DNA of 64,000 nucleotides from DTU032 sp964346175 (lineage in GTDB: Bacteria; Bacillota; Clostridia; Saccharofermentanales; DTU023). The translations under genes and the position numbers were made by a program. Shown here piece after piece: positions 26,134 through 35,875 of this stretch (position 1 is the first letter of the stretch; each line of letters begins with the position of its first letter). Under the pieces are notes generated by a model. That model did no database searches. It was not told where the DNA came from and saw only the letters and a list, made by a program, of their open reading frames with translations. Where the stretch lies: assembly GCA_964346175.1 (NCBI GenBank), contig CAYFTG010000002.1:89780-153779 (forward strand). The letters run 5' to 3'.

Positions 26134-26640
26134 ATGAAAAATTTACTGGATTTATTAAAAGGTCGTTACTCTGAGAGGCGCTTTGATCCGAACAAAACAG
26201 TCGAAGATGAAAAGCTGGAGCTCCTACTTGAAGCAGCCCGAATCGCGCCTACCGCTTCCAATCGGCAGGCCTTCAGGCTTTATCTTCTTAAAGGAGAAAA
26301 AGGCCAAGCCATTATTTCCAATTTCAATGCTCCGGTACATATTGTCATCACCGGAGTCGCTGAAGAAGCTTGGGTCAGGAAGCAGGACTCTTTCAACGCC
26401 TGCGAACTAGATATTGGCATAGTCGGGACACATATCATGTTAGAGGCAGAAGATCTCGGACTAAAAAGTTGCATGATTTGCGCCTTCGATGTCACTGAAC
26501 TGCAAGTCGGTCTGAACTTGCCCGAAGAGGAATATCCCATCTTGGCCCTAGCTGTCGGTTATCCCAGCGAAGCCTCACGACCGGCAAAAAAACATACGGA
26601 GCGCAAAAGTCTAGAAGAGCTGGTGACTGTTATCGAATAA
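26134..26640 (+). CDS. Nitroreductase-family protein
   Basis: 168 residues, at the short end of the FMN-dependent nitroreductase fold. N-terminal GRYSERRFDPNKTV and AARIAPTASNRQAFRLYLL carry the FMN-phosphate contacts; the C-terminal half has LEAEDLGLKSCMICAFD and LALAVGYP. The physiological substrate is unknown. An AAAGGA site six bases before the ATG at 26134 sets the start; the frame opens 27 bases earlier at a TTG. It is divergent from rubrerythrin, so the two may be co-regulated. Confidence 0.88.
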   Translation: MKNLLDLLKGRYSERRFDPNKTVEDEKLELLLEAARIAPTASNRQAFRLYLLKGEKGQAIISNFNAPVHIVITGVAEEAWVRKQDSFNACELDIGIVGTHIMLEAEDLGLKSCMICAFDVTELQVGLNLPEEEYPILALAVGYPSEASRPAKKHTERKSLEELVTVIE

Positions 26641-26717
26641 ATAAATCCAGATAAATCGCAGCAGCACATAGACCTAAGCAACACACCCAATAGCGATCGT
26701 TTCACAGCCGCCTACAA

Positions 26718-26745
26718 GCTGCCTAGATCACTCAGCTAGGCAGCA
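26718..26745. terminator. Hairpin after the convergent nitroreductase and mfd genes
   Basis: GCTGCCTAG, nine-base loop, CTAGGCAGC, located directly at the mfd stop codon. A T-tract is lacking on both strands, so termination here is plausible but not certain. Coordinates are good to one or two bases. Confidence 0.5.
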
Positions 26746-29700
26746 CTACTCTCTGCCCTTCTCGTCCGCCTGAGCAAAGAGATTACGTAAAATTGCAGCG
26801 GTTTTGTGATCATCAGCAGCTGCCTCCCACACCATAATATTGGGACGCTTCCCGGCGTTAAAAACCAGCTTATGCCGACCCGATTCAGCCGCCATAAGCG
26901 CAGCAATCAGTTCCATGTCGGCACCGTTTTCCTCGTCAATCAATAGCTCTATATCTCTGCCGCGACCCCGGATACGACTAAAACCGGCCCGTTCCCCGAA
27001 AGCCCTGATAAAGGAAATATCCAGCAGCGCCAGCGCCTTAGCCGGCGGTTCTCCATAGCGGTCGATCATTTCATCAAGCACATCACGATAATCAACAACA
27101 GTGTCAATCGCAGCAATTCTGCGATAAAGATTGAGGCGCTCCTCATCCAGCAAGATGTACATAGGCGGCAGGCCCGCATCAACAGGCAGCTCCACCACCG
27201 TCTCAGTTCGTTTCTTGGCCGGTTCTTCACTTGTCAGCTCCTCTATCTCCTGATCCAACATCTTCGTATAGAGGTCGTAGCCGATACTCTCCATGTGTCC
27301 ACTCTGCTCACCGCCGAGAAGGCTGCCGGCTCCGCGCACCTCCAGATCCCGCAAAGCAATCTGGAAGCCCGAACCAAGCTCGGTGAAATCTCTTATCGCC
27401 AGCAAACGCTTCTGCGCCTGTTCGCTCAAAGCCCGATCCGGCCGGTACGTAATCAGCGCATACGCTTGACGTCCCGACCGCCCCACGCGCCCGCGAATCT
27501 GATAGAGCTGCGCCAGACCGAGGCGGTCCGCGTCTTCAACTATGAGCGTATTAACATTCGGCATGTCGATCCCCGACTCAATAATCGTGGTTGCGACGAG
27601 CACATCAAACTCACCATTAATGAAGTCAGTAATGATCCTCTCCAGCTGCCGCTCATCCATCTGCCCGTGTGCCGCTGCGAAACGAAGACCAGGCATTTTT
27701 TCCTGCAATTCCGCCACCTTGCGATCGATCGAACGCGTACGATTGTGAAGGTAAAAAACCTGGCCCCGTCGCGCATGCTCGCGCCTGATCGCGTCAATCA
27801 CCAGCTTTTCATCGTATTCAATAACCGTAGTTTGAACGGCACGGCGATCTTCCGGCCCTTCTTCCAAGAGAGAAATATCGCGGATGCCGGACAAAGACAT
27901 ATGCAACGTACGGGGAATCGGTGTCGCGGTTAGAGAAAGTACATCCACGGTCGGGTGTTTAGCCTTGATAATTTCCTTGTGATCCACACCGAAACGCTGC
28001 TCTTCGTCGATAACTAGAAGGCCCAGTTTTTTAAAATTCACATCCTGAGAGAGAAGGCGATGTGTGCCCACAACAATATCTACCGTGCCCTTGTTCAAAT
28101 CGGCCACGGTCTGGCGCCGTTCTTTCAGCGAAACAAAGCGGCTCATCTCACGCACAGTTACGGGGAAATCTCGCAGACGCTCTTTCAGGTTTTCGTAGTG
28201 CTGCTTGCACAGTATGGTCGTCGGTGCCAAGAGCGCTGCCTGAAAGCCGTCTCCTACTGCTTTGTACATGGCCCGGAAGGCGAGCTCCGTCTTGCCGAAG
28301 CCGACATCTCCGCAGATGAGACGATCCATGATGCGCTGAGATTCCATGTCCGCCTTGATCTCCTCCAGCGCCTGCAACTGGTCCTCGGTTTCCTCATAGG
28401 GGAAGAGCGCTTCAAACTCCTCCTGCCAGAGCGTATCCGTAGAGAAGGCATGCCCGCGGCGAGCCCGCCGCTCGGCATAGAGAGCAACCAGATCTGTCGC
28501 CAGCTTTTTGATTGAATCGTGAGCCCGCGCCTTTTGTCGCTGCCACTCCGTACCGCCTAGGCGTGACAACTTCGGCTTGGCCTCACCGACATGGACATAG
28601 GGAGAGAGCAGATCAAATTGATCAACCGCCACATGCAAATCGCCATCAGCATAGTTAATGTGCAGATAGTCGCGTGCGCCGTCTGAAGTCCGGATGGTTT
28701 CAGTACCTTCAAAGCGGCCGATGCCGTGATCTTCGTGCACGACAAGTGATCCGGGGACTAGGTCTTGATAAAAAACCTCACGCTTCGAGCGTCGTTTGCG
28801 CGTGGTGCGGGTCTTTTTTACGCCGAAAATATCCTCAGTGCCCAAGAGGAACAAACCAGCTTGCGGCAGAATAAAACCGCGGGGCAGTTTGAGCTCGGAT
28901 ATTTCTACAGCGCTGAGCTGGTATTCATTGACAAAGCTGCGCAGGTGCTCACTGCGCTCGGTACTACCGGCTAACATGAATACCTTGCCGCCAGCAGCAA
29001 GATGCTCTTGCAAATCGCTCGCCATCTGTTCGTTGCGGCCGCGGTAGCGATCAGCCACCCGGCAATCCACGTCGAGTCTTTCCGCCTGCGGGAACTTATT
29101 GTCATCAGTAGGCAGCCGACCCAGAGACAGCCAAGTTCCGGCGCTTTGCAGCTCCTCCAGCACCTCCACTGCCGGCCGTTGTAAGTATTCAGCAATACCG
29201 GGAGCTTCTGCGCCTTCGATCAGCGACTGCAGACGAGAATAAAAGCCGGCTTGGGACTGGTACATGACCGTCTTGACCTCGCTATATTCGTCCATTAAAT
29301 AGAGAGGGGTAGAAGCGTCCAGATAATCTAGCAGGGTGGCAGTCGTCTCAGACATTAAGGGCATCCAGCGATCCTGAGCCGGGAAAAAGATGCCGTTCGT
29401 AATTCGTTCAGCATCGCTCCTGCCCATACGCTCAATCTTGGCGATTGTGTCGCGATCCAGGCTGCGGCGACGTGCATCCAGCACGTTGTCTTTTGTGTGC
29501 GTCAAAACCCTAGCCGCCAGTTCTTCGCGCTCTTCCGGCATGAGGAGCCACTCGCGCACGGGCGTAATCTGCGCCTCAGCCAAATAGTCGCTGGAACGTT
29601 GCGATTCGGGATCAAAGCGTTTGATCTCATCAATTTCAATGTCAAAAAAGGAAAGCCGCAGGCAAGGATTCTCGTCCACAAACTGATGGTTGATCTGCGA

Positions 29701-30288
29701 AGGGTAAATATCGATAATGTCGCCACGGCGGGCGAAATGACCGGGCCGTTCGACGCGACCGACGCGTTCGAAGCCAGCCAAAAGCAGCTTGCGCTCGAGC
29801 TCTTCGGGTTCGATCTGCTCTGACTGGCGGAACTCCAGGCTGAAACGAGATAAGCGATCCGGGCTGATCAGTTTTTGCAGGAGAGTTTCGGCACTAACAA
29901 TTAAGAAATTAAATTTTTGCTTGCGGATCAAATCCAGTGTAGCCAAGCGGAAGATTTCCTCTTCCCTACTGGCTGCCCTGGCATCGTAGAGAGTCCATTC
30001 ACGTGCCCTGAAGCTGAGGATCGAAGATTCCTGGGCTTTTTCTGCAGCCAGAATCTCCTTAAGCTCTTCTTCGACTACGCGGACGCGGGCTTCATCCGGA
30101 ACTAGCAGCACCAAGGGTCTGCCGGATTCTTTCTGCACAGTAGCCGCGTACCAGAGCTTGGCAGGATCAGACAGCCCGAAAAGATTCACTGAGCGCCCGG
30201 CTCTGAGGTGCTCGCCGGCTTGAGACAGTGTTTTTTCTTTTTTAATCAGGTTCAGGATTTCAAGAGAGTCTTGCTGAACAGACTGCAT
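26746..30288 (-). CDS. mfd: Transcription-repair coupling factor
   Basis: 1180 residues, the normal Mfd size. It removes stalled RNA polymerase at DNA lesions and recruits UvrA. N-terminal UvrB-like modules are followed by the RNAP-interacting domain (PGSLVVHEDHGIGRFEG) and RecG-like helicase motors with Walker A GDVGFGKTE near residue 660, DEEQRFG, TATPIPRTLHMSL and GRVGRSGRQAYA, and then the C-terminal TRCF domain. Its ATG overlaps the pth stop codon as TAATG, so translation is coupled with pth, a common Firmicute arrangement. Confidence 0.97.
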   Translation of the reverse strand: MQSVQQDSLEILNLIKKEKTLSQAGEHLRAGRSVNLFGLSDPAKLWYAATVQKESGRPLVLLVPDEARVRVVEEELKEILAAEKAQESSILSFRAREWTLYDARAASREEEIFRLATLDLIRKQKFNFLIVSAETLLQKLISPDRLSRFSLEFRQSEQIEPEELERKLLLAGFERVGRVERPGHFARRGDIIDIYPSQINHQFVDENPCLRLSFFDIEIDEIKRFDPESQRSSDYLAEAQITPVREWLLMPEEREELAARVLTHTKDNVLDARRRSLDRDTIAKIERMGRSDAERITNGIFFPAQDRWMPLMSETTATLLDYLDASTPLYLMDEYSEVKTVMYQSQAGFYSRLQSLIEGAEAPGIAEYLQRPAVEVLEELQSAGTWLSLGRLPTDDNKFPQAERLDVDCRVADRYRGRNEQMASDLQEHLAAGGKVFMLAGSTERSEHLRSFVNEYQLSAVEISELKLPRGFILPQAGLFLLGTEDIFGVKKTRTTRKRRSKREVFYQDLVPGSLVVHEDHGIGRFEGTETIRTSDGARDYLHINYADGDLHVAVDQFDLLSPYVHVGEAKPKLSRLGGTEWQRQKARAHDSIKKLATDLVALYAERRARRGHAFSTDTLWQEEFEALFPYEETEDQLQALEEIKADMESQRIMDRLICGDVGFGKTELAFRAMYKAVGDGFQAALLAPTTILCKQHYENLKERLRDFPVTVREMSRFVSLKERRQTVADLNKGTVDIVVGTHRLLSQDVNFKKLGLLVIDEEQRFGVDHKEIIKAKHPTVDVLSLTATPIPRTLHMSLSGIRDISLLEEGPEDRRAVQTTVIEYDEKLVIDAIRREHARRGQVFYLHNRTRSIDRKVAELQEKMPGLRFAAAHGQMDERQLERIITDFINGEFDVLVATTIIESGIDMPNVNTLIVEDADRLGLAQLYQIRGRVGRSGRQAYALITYRPDRALSEQAQKRLLAIRDFTELGSGFQIALRDLEVRGAGSLLGGEQSGHMESIGYDLYTKMLDQEIEELTSEEPAKKRTETVVELPVDAGLPPMYILLDEERLNLYRRIAAIDTVVDYRDVLDEMIDRYGEPPAKALALLDISFIRAFGERAGFSRIRGRGRDIELLIDEENGADMELIAALMAAESGRHKLVFNAGKRPNIMVWEAAADDHKTAAILRNLFAQADEKGRE

Positions 30289-30872
30289 TAATCAAGCTCT
30301 TTCTTTTGGTTATAGCGCTCTTGTGCCTTAGAGATCTTGCCTTGAATAATCAATTCACAGCAATCGGCAGCGGCGTCGAGAGACCGTTGTACAAGTTCTT
30401 GATCTGATTTAGGTATTTTTGACAAAACAATATCTACCATATCCCCAAGGGGTCGAGGTCCCATACCGATACGGATGCGGGGAAAGTTTTCGCTCTGCAA
30501 GTGGGAGATGATCGATTTCATCCCTTTATGGGAGCCAGCGCCTCCCTGTTCCTTGATGCGAAGCATGCCGACATCAAGGTCGATGTCATCATAGAGAACG
30601 ATAATATTTTCTTCGGGAATTTTGTAATAATCAGCTGCAGCGCGTACGCTCTCGCCGGAGAGATTCATAAATGTCTCAGGTGCCAGCAGTAACACCTGCT
30701 GACTGCAGATAAGCCCTTCCGTGCTTAAGCCCTTGAAGCGGATCTTGTTTACGGACAGGCGGTGGCGTCGCGCCAAGGTATGCAGGGCTAGGCGACCAAG
30801 ATTGTGCCAAGTATTTTCATATCTTTTTCCGGGATTGCCTAATCCGACAATCAACCAACGTTCATTAGCCAT
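30288..30872 (-). CDS. pth: Peptidyl-tRNA hydrolase
   Basis: 194 residues. It releases peptides from prematurely dissociated peptidyl-tRNA. The motif GLGNPGKRYENTWHNLG holds the catalytic His23 (most relatives have T.HN), followed by ETFMNLSGE and LYDDIDLDVG. The start codon follows the usual N-terminus MANERWLIVGLGNPG. It lies between walJ and mfd on the same strand, with a 54-base spacer from walJ, and its stop overlaps the mfd start. Confidence 0.96.
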   Translation of the reverse strand: MANERWLIVGLGNPGKRYENTWHNLGRLALHTLARRHRLSVNKIRFKGLSTEGLICSQQVLLLAPETFMNLSGESVRAAADYYKIPEENIIVLYDDIDLDVGMLRIKEQGGAGSHKGMKSIISHLQSENFPRIRIGMGPRPLGDMVDIVLSKIPKSDQELVQRSLDAAADCCELIIQGKISKAQERYNQKKELD

Positions 30873-30926
30873 ATCTATTACGCTTATTCTACCTAAATTA
30901 ATCCAAGGGTGTAGGGTGTTCAGAAA

Positions 30927-31724
30927 TCATTCTAATACAAAAGGCGCTGAACATCTGTAGCGTTCGGAGACACGGATGCGGATGTCCTTTTCGTTTTGAG
31001 CTCCGATTTCCTCCAAAGCATTCTTGACAGTGTCAAAAGCCAGAGCAGGTAAATTGTTTTCCTGACTGAGGTGTGACAGAGCCAGTGCTTCGGTGCCGTG
31101 ATCCAATAAAAAACACGCTGCCTGCGCTGCCTCCATGTTTGACAAGTGACCTGAGCGGCCATCTATACGAACTTTCAGCGGATAAGGATAGTCACCGTTC
31201 CAGAGCATTTCCTTGTCGTAATTGGATTCGAGGAATACGAGCTTGCAACCTTTAAGGTTTTCGCGTGCGTATTCGTTAAATTCCCCGGCGTCAGTCATCA
31301 CACCCACATCTCCATGCTTCGAAATAATGCGAAAACCTACCGGATCCACGGCATCGTGTGAAGTGGGAAAAGCCATAACTTCAGTATCGCGAATAGTAAA
31401 GGGATTGCCGGGTACAATCAAGTGCACCAAATCGTAGTCGATTTTACCCAACTGCGCTTCCGCTTTAGTAAAGGTCGACAGGGTCGTGTACAGCGGTATC
31501 TTGTGGCGACGCATAACGACACCGACACCGGAAATATGATCTATATGTTCGTGCGTCAGCAAAATCGCGTCAACCTGATTGGGATCTTGATCAAACTCAT
31601 CAAGAGCCATTGCGAAACGCTTACCGTTAAGTCCCAGATCGATGACTAAACTAGCAGATTCCGTGCGAATAAAAGTTGAGTTGCCGCTGCTACCCGAACG
31701 CAGAGAAACGCCGAAACATGTCAT
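30927..31724 (-). CDS. walJ: MBL-fold metallohydrolase, WalJ/YycJ-like
   Basis: 265 residues. Metallo-beta-lactamase fold with SLRSGSSGNSTFI near the N-terminus, typical of YycJ, and the zinc motif THEHIDH (His58, His60, Asp62, His63). YycJ proteins belong to the WalRK regulon cluster of Firmicutes and are linked to coordinating cell-wall growth with DNA replication; a nuclease activity has been proposed. It overlaps the murA stop by ATGA, so it is translationally coupled to murA. Confidence 0.9.
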   Translation of the reverse strand: MTCFGVSLRSGSSGNSTFIRTESASLVIDLGLNGKRFAMALDEFDQDPNQVDAILLTHEHIDHISGVGVVMRRHKIPLYTTLSTFTKAEAQLGKIDYDLVHLIVPGNPFTIRDTEVMAFPTSHDAVDPVGFRIISKHGDVGVMTDAGEFNEYARENLKGCKLVFLESNYDKEMLWNGDYPYPLKVRIDGRSGHLSNMEAAQAACFLLDHGTEALALSHLSQENNLPALAFDTVKNALEEIGAQNEKDIRIRVSERYRCSAPFVLE

Positions 31725-32995
31725 ATTCTGTTGTTCTCCACGACTTTGATCTCGGCTCCGATTTTGCGCATTTTTTCCACGAAAAACTCATAACCGCGCT
31801 CGATCTTTTCAACTTCCTCTATTACGGAAGTGCCTTCAGCTGCTAAAGCGGCCATGACCATTGCAGCTCCCGCTCGTAAATCCCGGGCTCTTAGCTTGGA
31901 TCCAGTGAGTTTGGTGCCACCTTGGATAACAGCTAGTTTGCCCGAGGTGAGAATGTTGGCCCCCATCATGCGCAGATAGTCAATATATTGATAGCGGTTT
32001 TCCCAGACATTTTCCAACATACGACCGGTGCCTTCGGCCACACATTGCAAGACTACAGCTTGCGGCTGCAGGTCGGTCGGGAAACCGGGGTAAGGCATTG
32101 TTTTGAAACTGCTGGCCTTCAATTTCCGGCCTGCAGGAAGAGAAACACGGATGCTTTCTTCACCCTCTTCCACTTCTGCTCCCATTTCTTTGAGCTTGGC
32201 AGAGAGAGGTTCCATATGTTTGGGAATAACATCTAAGACCGTGATGTCGCCGCCTGTGAGCGGAGCCATCATCATATAAGTACCGGCTTCAATCTGGTCG
32301 GGAATAATCGCATATTCCTGATTAGCAGGCAAAAAGGGGCGACCTTGAATTCGGATCACGTCTGTACCGGCTCCGCGGATGTCAGCACCCATGGCGTTGA
32401 GGAAGTTGGCCAAGTCTACAATGTGCGGCTCACGAGCAGCATTATCAATCACAGTTTTCCCTTCCGCCTTGACTGCCGCCAGAATTATATTGACTGTGGC
32501 ACCAACGCTGACCGTATCTAAGAAAACGCTGCCACCAATCAGCTTATCAGCCTCACAAGTGACATAGCCGTGGGAAACTTCTGTCTTTGCTCCGAGAGCC
32601 TGAAAACCTTTTAGATGTAAATCGATCGGTCTGCTGCCAAAATCGCAGCCACCGGGCATGCGCAGCTTTACTTTTCCGAAGCGCCCCAAAAGCGCTCCTA
32701 ATAAATAATAGGAGCCGCGAATAGCTTCCATTAAAGGCTGCATCGCCTCGTGTGTATTGATCTTGCGCGGATCGATTCTGACGCAGGTCTTGCTCTCACG
32801 CACAACCTCGGCGCCCTGGTCTGCGCAGATGGTCAATAAAGTATCTATATCTCTGATTTCAGGAAGGTTCTTAATAAAACAGGGGCCGTCGACAACCATC
32901 GCTGCCGCAATAATAGCCAAAGCCGCATTTTTAGATCCACCTATAATTACATCTCCTGAAAGGCGATAGCCACCTTCTATATGATAAGTACGCAA
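31721..32995 (-). CDS. murA: UDP-N-acetylglucosamine 1-carboxyvinyltransferase
   Basis: 424 residues. First committed step of peptidoglycan synthesis, adding enolpyruvate from PEP to UDP-GlcNAc. Lys22 lies in GGSKNAALAI, and the catalytic Cys117 in LRMPGGCDFGSRPIDLH, so the enzyme has the fosfomycin-sensitive form (resistant lineages carry Asp here). Placed between walK and walJ, an arrangement that ties a wall-synthesis enzyme to the wall-stress two-component system. The overlap with walJ is four bases. Confidence 0.96.
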   Translation of the reverse strand: MRTYHIEGGYRLSGDVIIGGSKNAALAIIAAAMVVDGPCFIKNLPEIRDIDTLLTICADQGAEVVRESKTCVRIDPRKINTHEAMQPLMEAIRGSYYLLGALLGRFGKVKLRMPGGCDFGSRPIDLHLKGFQALGAKTEVSHGYVTCEADKLIGGSVFLDTVSVGATVNIILAAVKAEGKTVIDNAAREPHIVDLANFLNAMGADIRGAGTDVIRIQGRPFLPANQEYAIIPDQIEAGTYMMMAPLTGGDITVLDVIPKHMEPLSAKLKEMGAEVEEGEESIRVSLPAGRKLKASSFKTMPYPGFPTDLQPQAVVLQCVAEGTGRMLENVWENRYQYIDYLRMMGANILTSGKLAVIQGGTKLTGSKLRARDLRAGAAMVMAALAAEGTSVIEEVEKIERGYEFFVEKMRKIGAEIKVVENNRI

Positions 32996-33009
32996 TTTAT
33001 TCCCTCAAG

Positions 33010-34374
33010 TTAAATTATTTTCATCTTATTGTTTACTTCTTGTCCGATTTTTTCAAGCACATGCATTAAATGCTTGCGGTCGGCAGTAGGACCCGTTGCA
33101 ACTTCCCAATCGCTGTCAGCGAGAGTTTTCGACAGAGTCTGCGCCGCCGCCTTGCCTAGTATATCATCCACTTGATCATTGTTCACTAAACGTAAGAAAA
33201 TTTGTATTAAATAGCGATCTGCACGCGGTAGGAACAATGTGAAAGCACTACCTGTTCCCGCTTGGCTTTCGACTTCCAAGCGCCCGTGATGCAATTCCGT
33301 CAATTCGTGCGCGATTGCCAGGCCTAAACCTGTACCGCCGTACTGACGTGATCCTGTCTTGTCCACTCTGTAAAAACGATCAAACAGGTTGGGGAGTTCT
33401 TCGGCCGGGATACCGTTGCCGCTATCTTTAACTTTGACGTAAATATCTTCAGCAATGTTGCCGACTGAAACCTGAACCCTGCCGCCTGTGGGCGTATATT
33501 TAATCGCGTTAACAAGTAGGTTCGTAACAATACGTTCTATAGAGTTGGCATCACCAAAGACAAGCGCAGAAGCAGGCAGCACCAGACAGCCGAAGTCTAG
33601 ATTCTTGTCCTCCGCAGAAGGGCGCAGCCTTTCCGTGATCTGACGGCAAAGGCTACCCATATCCAAGACCCTGGCGTTCATATAGTGCGCCTTACTGTCG
33701 ATACTGGAAAGCAATAAAAGGTCGGCTATCAAGGATTCCATGCGCAGCGAATCCTCATATATGCGGACGAGATCCGAACGCACTGATTCTTGCGGTTTTT
33801 CTTCCAGGCCCCAGTCTAAGAGGGTTTCTGTATAAGATTTAATTGTGGTTAAGGGTGTTTTTAACTCGTGCGAAACGTTAGCTACGAAAGCACGGCGTTC
33901 TTCTTCCAGACGTGTTGATTCTGTTACATCTTGGATCATGATGACGTGGCCGGCAAACCTATTTGCGGAGCCATCAAGATGTCGCGGCTCACACTTAATC
34001 TGATATACACGATTATCCCGCTCATAGATGCCGCTCACTTCGCTAGAGCGAATAAGGAAGGCGGCACGCATCCCGTTCTCGCTACCGTAATGGTTAAGAA
34101 AGGCATCGATGGTATCAGGGACAAATTTCAACATTTCCTGCGCCAAATCATTCGTGGCGATCAGGCGATGATCGCTGCCGTAGGCGACAACGCCGATGGA
34201 AAGCGAAGCCAAAATTGCGTTCGCTTCTGCCCTCTCCTTAGCTATATGATTAATCGTTCGCAAGAAGCCCTGATCTTTCTTCTCTGAATACCTGCGCAGC
34301 AAGGAGCGAAAGACCACAGTCATTAAGAGCATGGTCGCCACCACTGCTATTAGAATGTAAAGAAAGAGTTCCAT
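33010..34374 (-). CDS. walK: Sensor histidine kinase, WalK/PhoR-like
   Basis: 454 residues. One N-terminal membrane helix (about residues 4-23), a PAS-like domain (about 50-155), HisKA with phosphoacceptor His169 in FVANVSHELKTPLTTIKS, and HATPase with the N box LVNAIKYTP, DSGNGIP and GTGLGLAI. There is no second helix and no extracytoplasmic sensor loop, unlike canonical WalK. A 70-residue tail after the ATPase domain (VNNDQVDDILGKAAAQTLS and onward) is unusual. The position after walR and before murA supports a cell-wall role; PhoR is the alternative identity. Confidence 0.85.
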   Translation of the reverse strand: MELFLYILIAVVATMLLMTVVFRSLLRRYSEKKDQGFLRTINHIAKERAEANAILASLSIGVVAYGSDHRLIATNDLAQEMLKFVPDTIDAFLNHYGSENGMRAAFLIRSSEVSGIYERDNRVYQIKCEPRHLDGSANRFAGHVIMIQDVTESTRLEEERRAFVANVSHELKTPLTTIKSYTETLLDWGLEEKPQESVRSDLVRIYEDSLRMESLIADLLLLSSIDSKAHYMNARVLDMGSLCRQITERLRPSAEDKNLDFGCLVLPASALVFGDANSIERIVTNLLVNAIKYTPTGGRVQVSVGNIAEDIYVKVKDSGNGIPAEELPNLFDRFYRVDKTGSRQYGGTGLGLAIAHELTELHHGRLEVESQAGTGSAFTLFLPRADRYLIQIFLRLVNNDQVDDILGKAAAQTLSKTLADSDWEVATGPTADRKHLMHVLEKIGQEVNNKMKII

Positions 34375-34396
34375 CTGTCAAGCTTGAACCACTTAA

Positions 34397-35113
34397 TTAG
34401 TCAAGGCTGGTTTCTACTTCTTTTGCGAAATAATAACCAACACCTCTCTTGGTCAAGATATATTGAAAATTATCTTGATCGGGCTCGATCTTTTCACGGG
34501 CTCGACGAACTGTGACATCAACTGTGCGCGCATCACCGTAGTATTCGTAGTCCCAAACATGATTCAGCAATTCCTCGCGGGTAAAAACCTGACCGGCATG
34601 TTCCGCCAAAAACAAGACTAACTCGTACTCTCGCAAAGTAAGCTCCAGCGGCTTGCCGGCACCATAGACTTGATAAGCATCTTTGTCGATCATTATGTCG
34701 CCGATCGAGATGACTACCTCGTCCTTTATCTGCATTTCGCGTTCTTGAATATTTACGCGGCGCAGCTGAGCTTTCACTCGGGCAAGCACCTCACGCACGC
34801 TGAAAGGCTTCGTAATATAGTCATCCGCTCCCAACTCCAGACCCAGAACCTTATCCAGTTCCTCGCTTTTAGCGGTCAGCATCACTATCGGCACATTAGA
34901 GTTTCGGCGGATAGTTTTACAGACGTCAAAACCGTCCATACCCGGCATCATGCAGTCGAGCAACACTAGATCAGGACTTTTCGTCTTGCACATTTCAACG
35001 GCATCTTCTCCATCGAATGCAACTAGAACTTCATAGCCCTCTCGCTCCAAATTGGATTTTAGTATATCTACAATATTTTGTTCGTCATCAACGACGAGAA
35101 TTGTCGAACTCAT
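34397..35113 (-). CDS. walR: OmpR/PhoB-type response regulator, WalR-like
   Basis: 238 residues. Receiver domain with phosphoacceptor Asp53 in DLVLLDCMMPGMDG and Lys in MLTAKSEE, then a winged-helix DNA-binding domain ending RRAREKIEPDQDNFQYILTK with RGVGYYF. It is paired with the histidine kinase 22 bases downstream. Its ribosome site overlaps the nagB stop codon (TAGGAGGATTTAATG), so it is probably cotranscribed with nagB. Walking identity (WalR against PhoP/PhoB) rests on the walJ and murA neighbours. Confidence 0.88.
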   Translation of the reverse strand: MSSTILVVDDEQNIVDILKSNLEREGYEVLVAFDGEDAVEMCKTKSPDLVLLDCMMPGMDGFDVCKTIRRNSNVPIVMLTAKSEELDKVLGLELGADDYITKPFSVREVLARVKAQLRRVNIQEREMQIKDEVVISIGDIMIDKDAYQVYGAGKPLELTLREYELVLFLAEHAGQVFTREELLNHVWDYEYYGDARTVDVTVRRAREKIEPDQDNFQYILTKRGVGYYFAKEVETSLD

Positions 35114-35122
35114 TAAATCCTC

Positions 35123-35875
35123 CTAATCAGAAGAGAACAGCGAGTGAGGGAAACTTGATTCGCCCATTGCTGCCCGATCAACTATCACTGTCATTCTAGG
35201 ATGTAATTGCAGGAGAGACGCAGGCACATCAGCTGTAATCTCACCATGGATTAAAGCGTGAATCGCGTTGATTTTCGCCTCCCCTATGGCCAGCAAGAGA
35301 ACGTGTTTGGCATTCAAGATGGAGCGCATTCCGGTAGTGATTGCTGTCCGGGGCACGTCTTCTTTCTTCTCAAAAAACCGGCTATTAGAATCGATCGTCT
35401 CTTCACTTAATTCGACTTTATGTGTCTCGGCCACAATTTTGCCCGGTTCATTAAAGCCGATATGACCGTTGACGCCAATTCCCAAGAGCTGGAGGTCAAG
35501 TCCACCGCTTTTTTCAATTTTCTTATCATAGTCAGTACAAGTTTTGTTTACAGAGAGAGTCTTGCCATTCGGGATATGAGTATTCTCCCTCTTAATATTA
35601 ATTTTGGATAATAGGTACTTGTCCATGAAATAGGCGTAGCTCTGAGGATGATCCGCTCCCAAGCCGATATATTCGTCGAGGTTGAAGGTTGACACTTGAG
35701 AAAAATCCAAAGCTTCTTCTAAGTGCATCCGCACCAATTCATTGTAGGTCGAGATGGGGGTCGTACCTGTGGCTAAACCTAAGTTGCAGTTTGGCTTGAG
35801 CCGAATTAACGCTGAAATGTAACGAGCCGCTTCTATGCCTACGGCCTGATCGTTCTCTACACAAATAACTTTCAT
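35123..35875 (-). CDS. nagB: Glucosamine-6-phosphate deaminase
   Basis: 250 residues. It converts glucosamine 6-phosphate to fructose 6-phosphate and ammonia, steering amino sugars away from wall synthesis. Signatures are GLATGTTP (phosphate loop), FNLDEYIGL (catalytic Asp) and GIGVNGHIGFNEPG (catalytic His). GGAGG five bases before the ATG at 35875 sets the start; the upstream in-frame ATG lies inside that ribosome site. It ends nine bases before walR, placing aminosugar breakdown in one unit with the wall regulators. Confidence 0.95.
   Translation of the reverse strand: MKVICVENDQAVGIEAARYISALIRLKPNCNLGLATGTTPISTYNELVRMHLEEALDFSQVSTFNLDEYIGLGADHPQSYAYFMDKYLLSKINIKRENTHIPNGKTLSVNKTCTDYDKKIEKSGGLDLQLLGIGVNGHIGFNEPGKIVAETHKVELSEETIDSNSRFFEKKEDVPRTAITTGMRSILNAKHVLLLAIGEAKINAIHALIHGEITADVPASLLQLHPRMTVIVDRAAMGESSFPHSLFSSD

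Noticed and set aside
27295..28515. Plus-strand frames of 151-212 codons within mfd
   Set aside because: Antisense to the conserved helicase region; GC-rich long genes commonly produce such frames.
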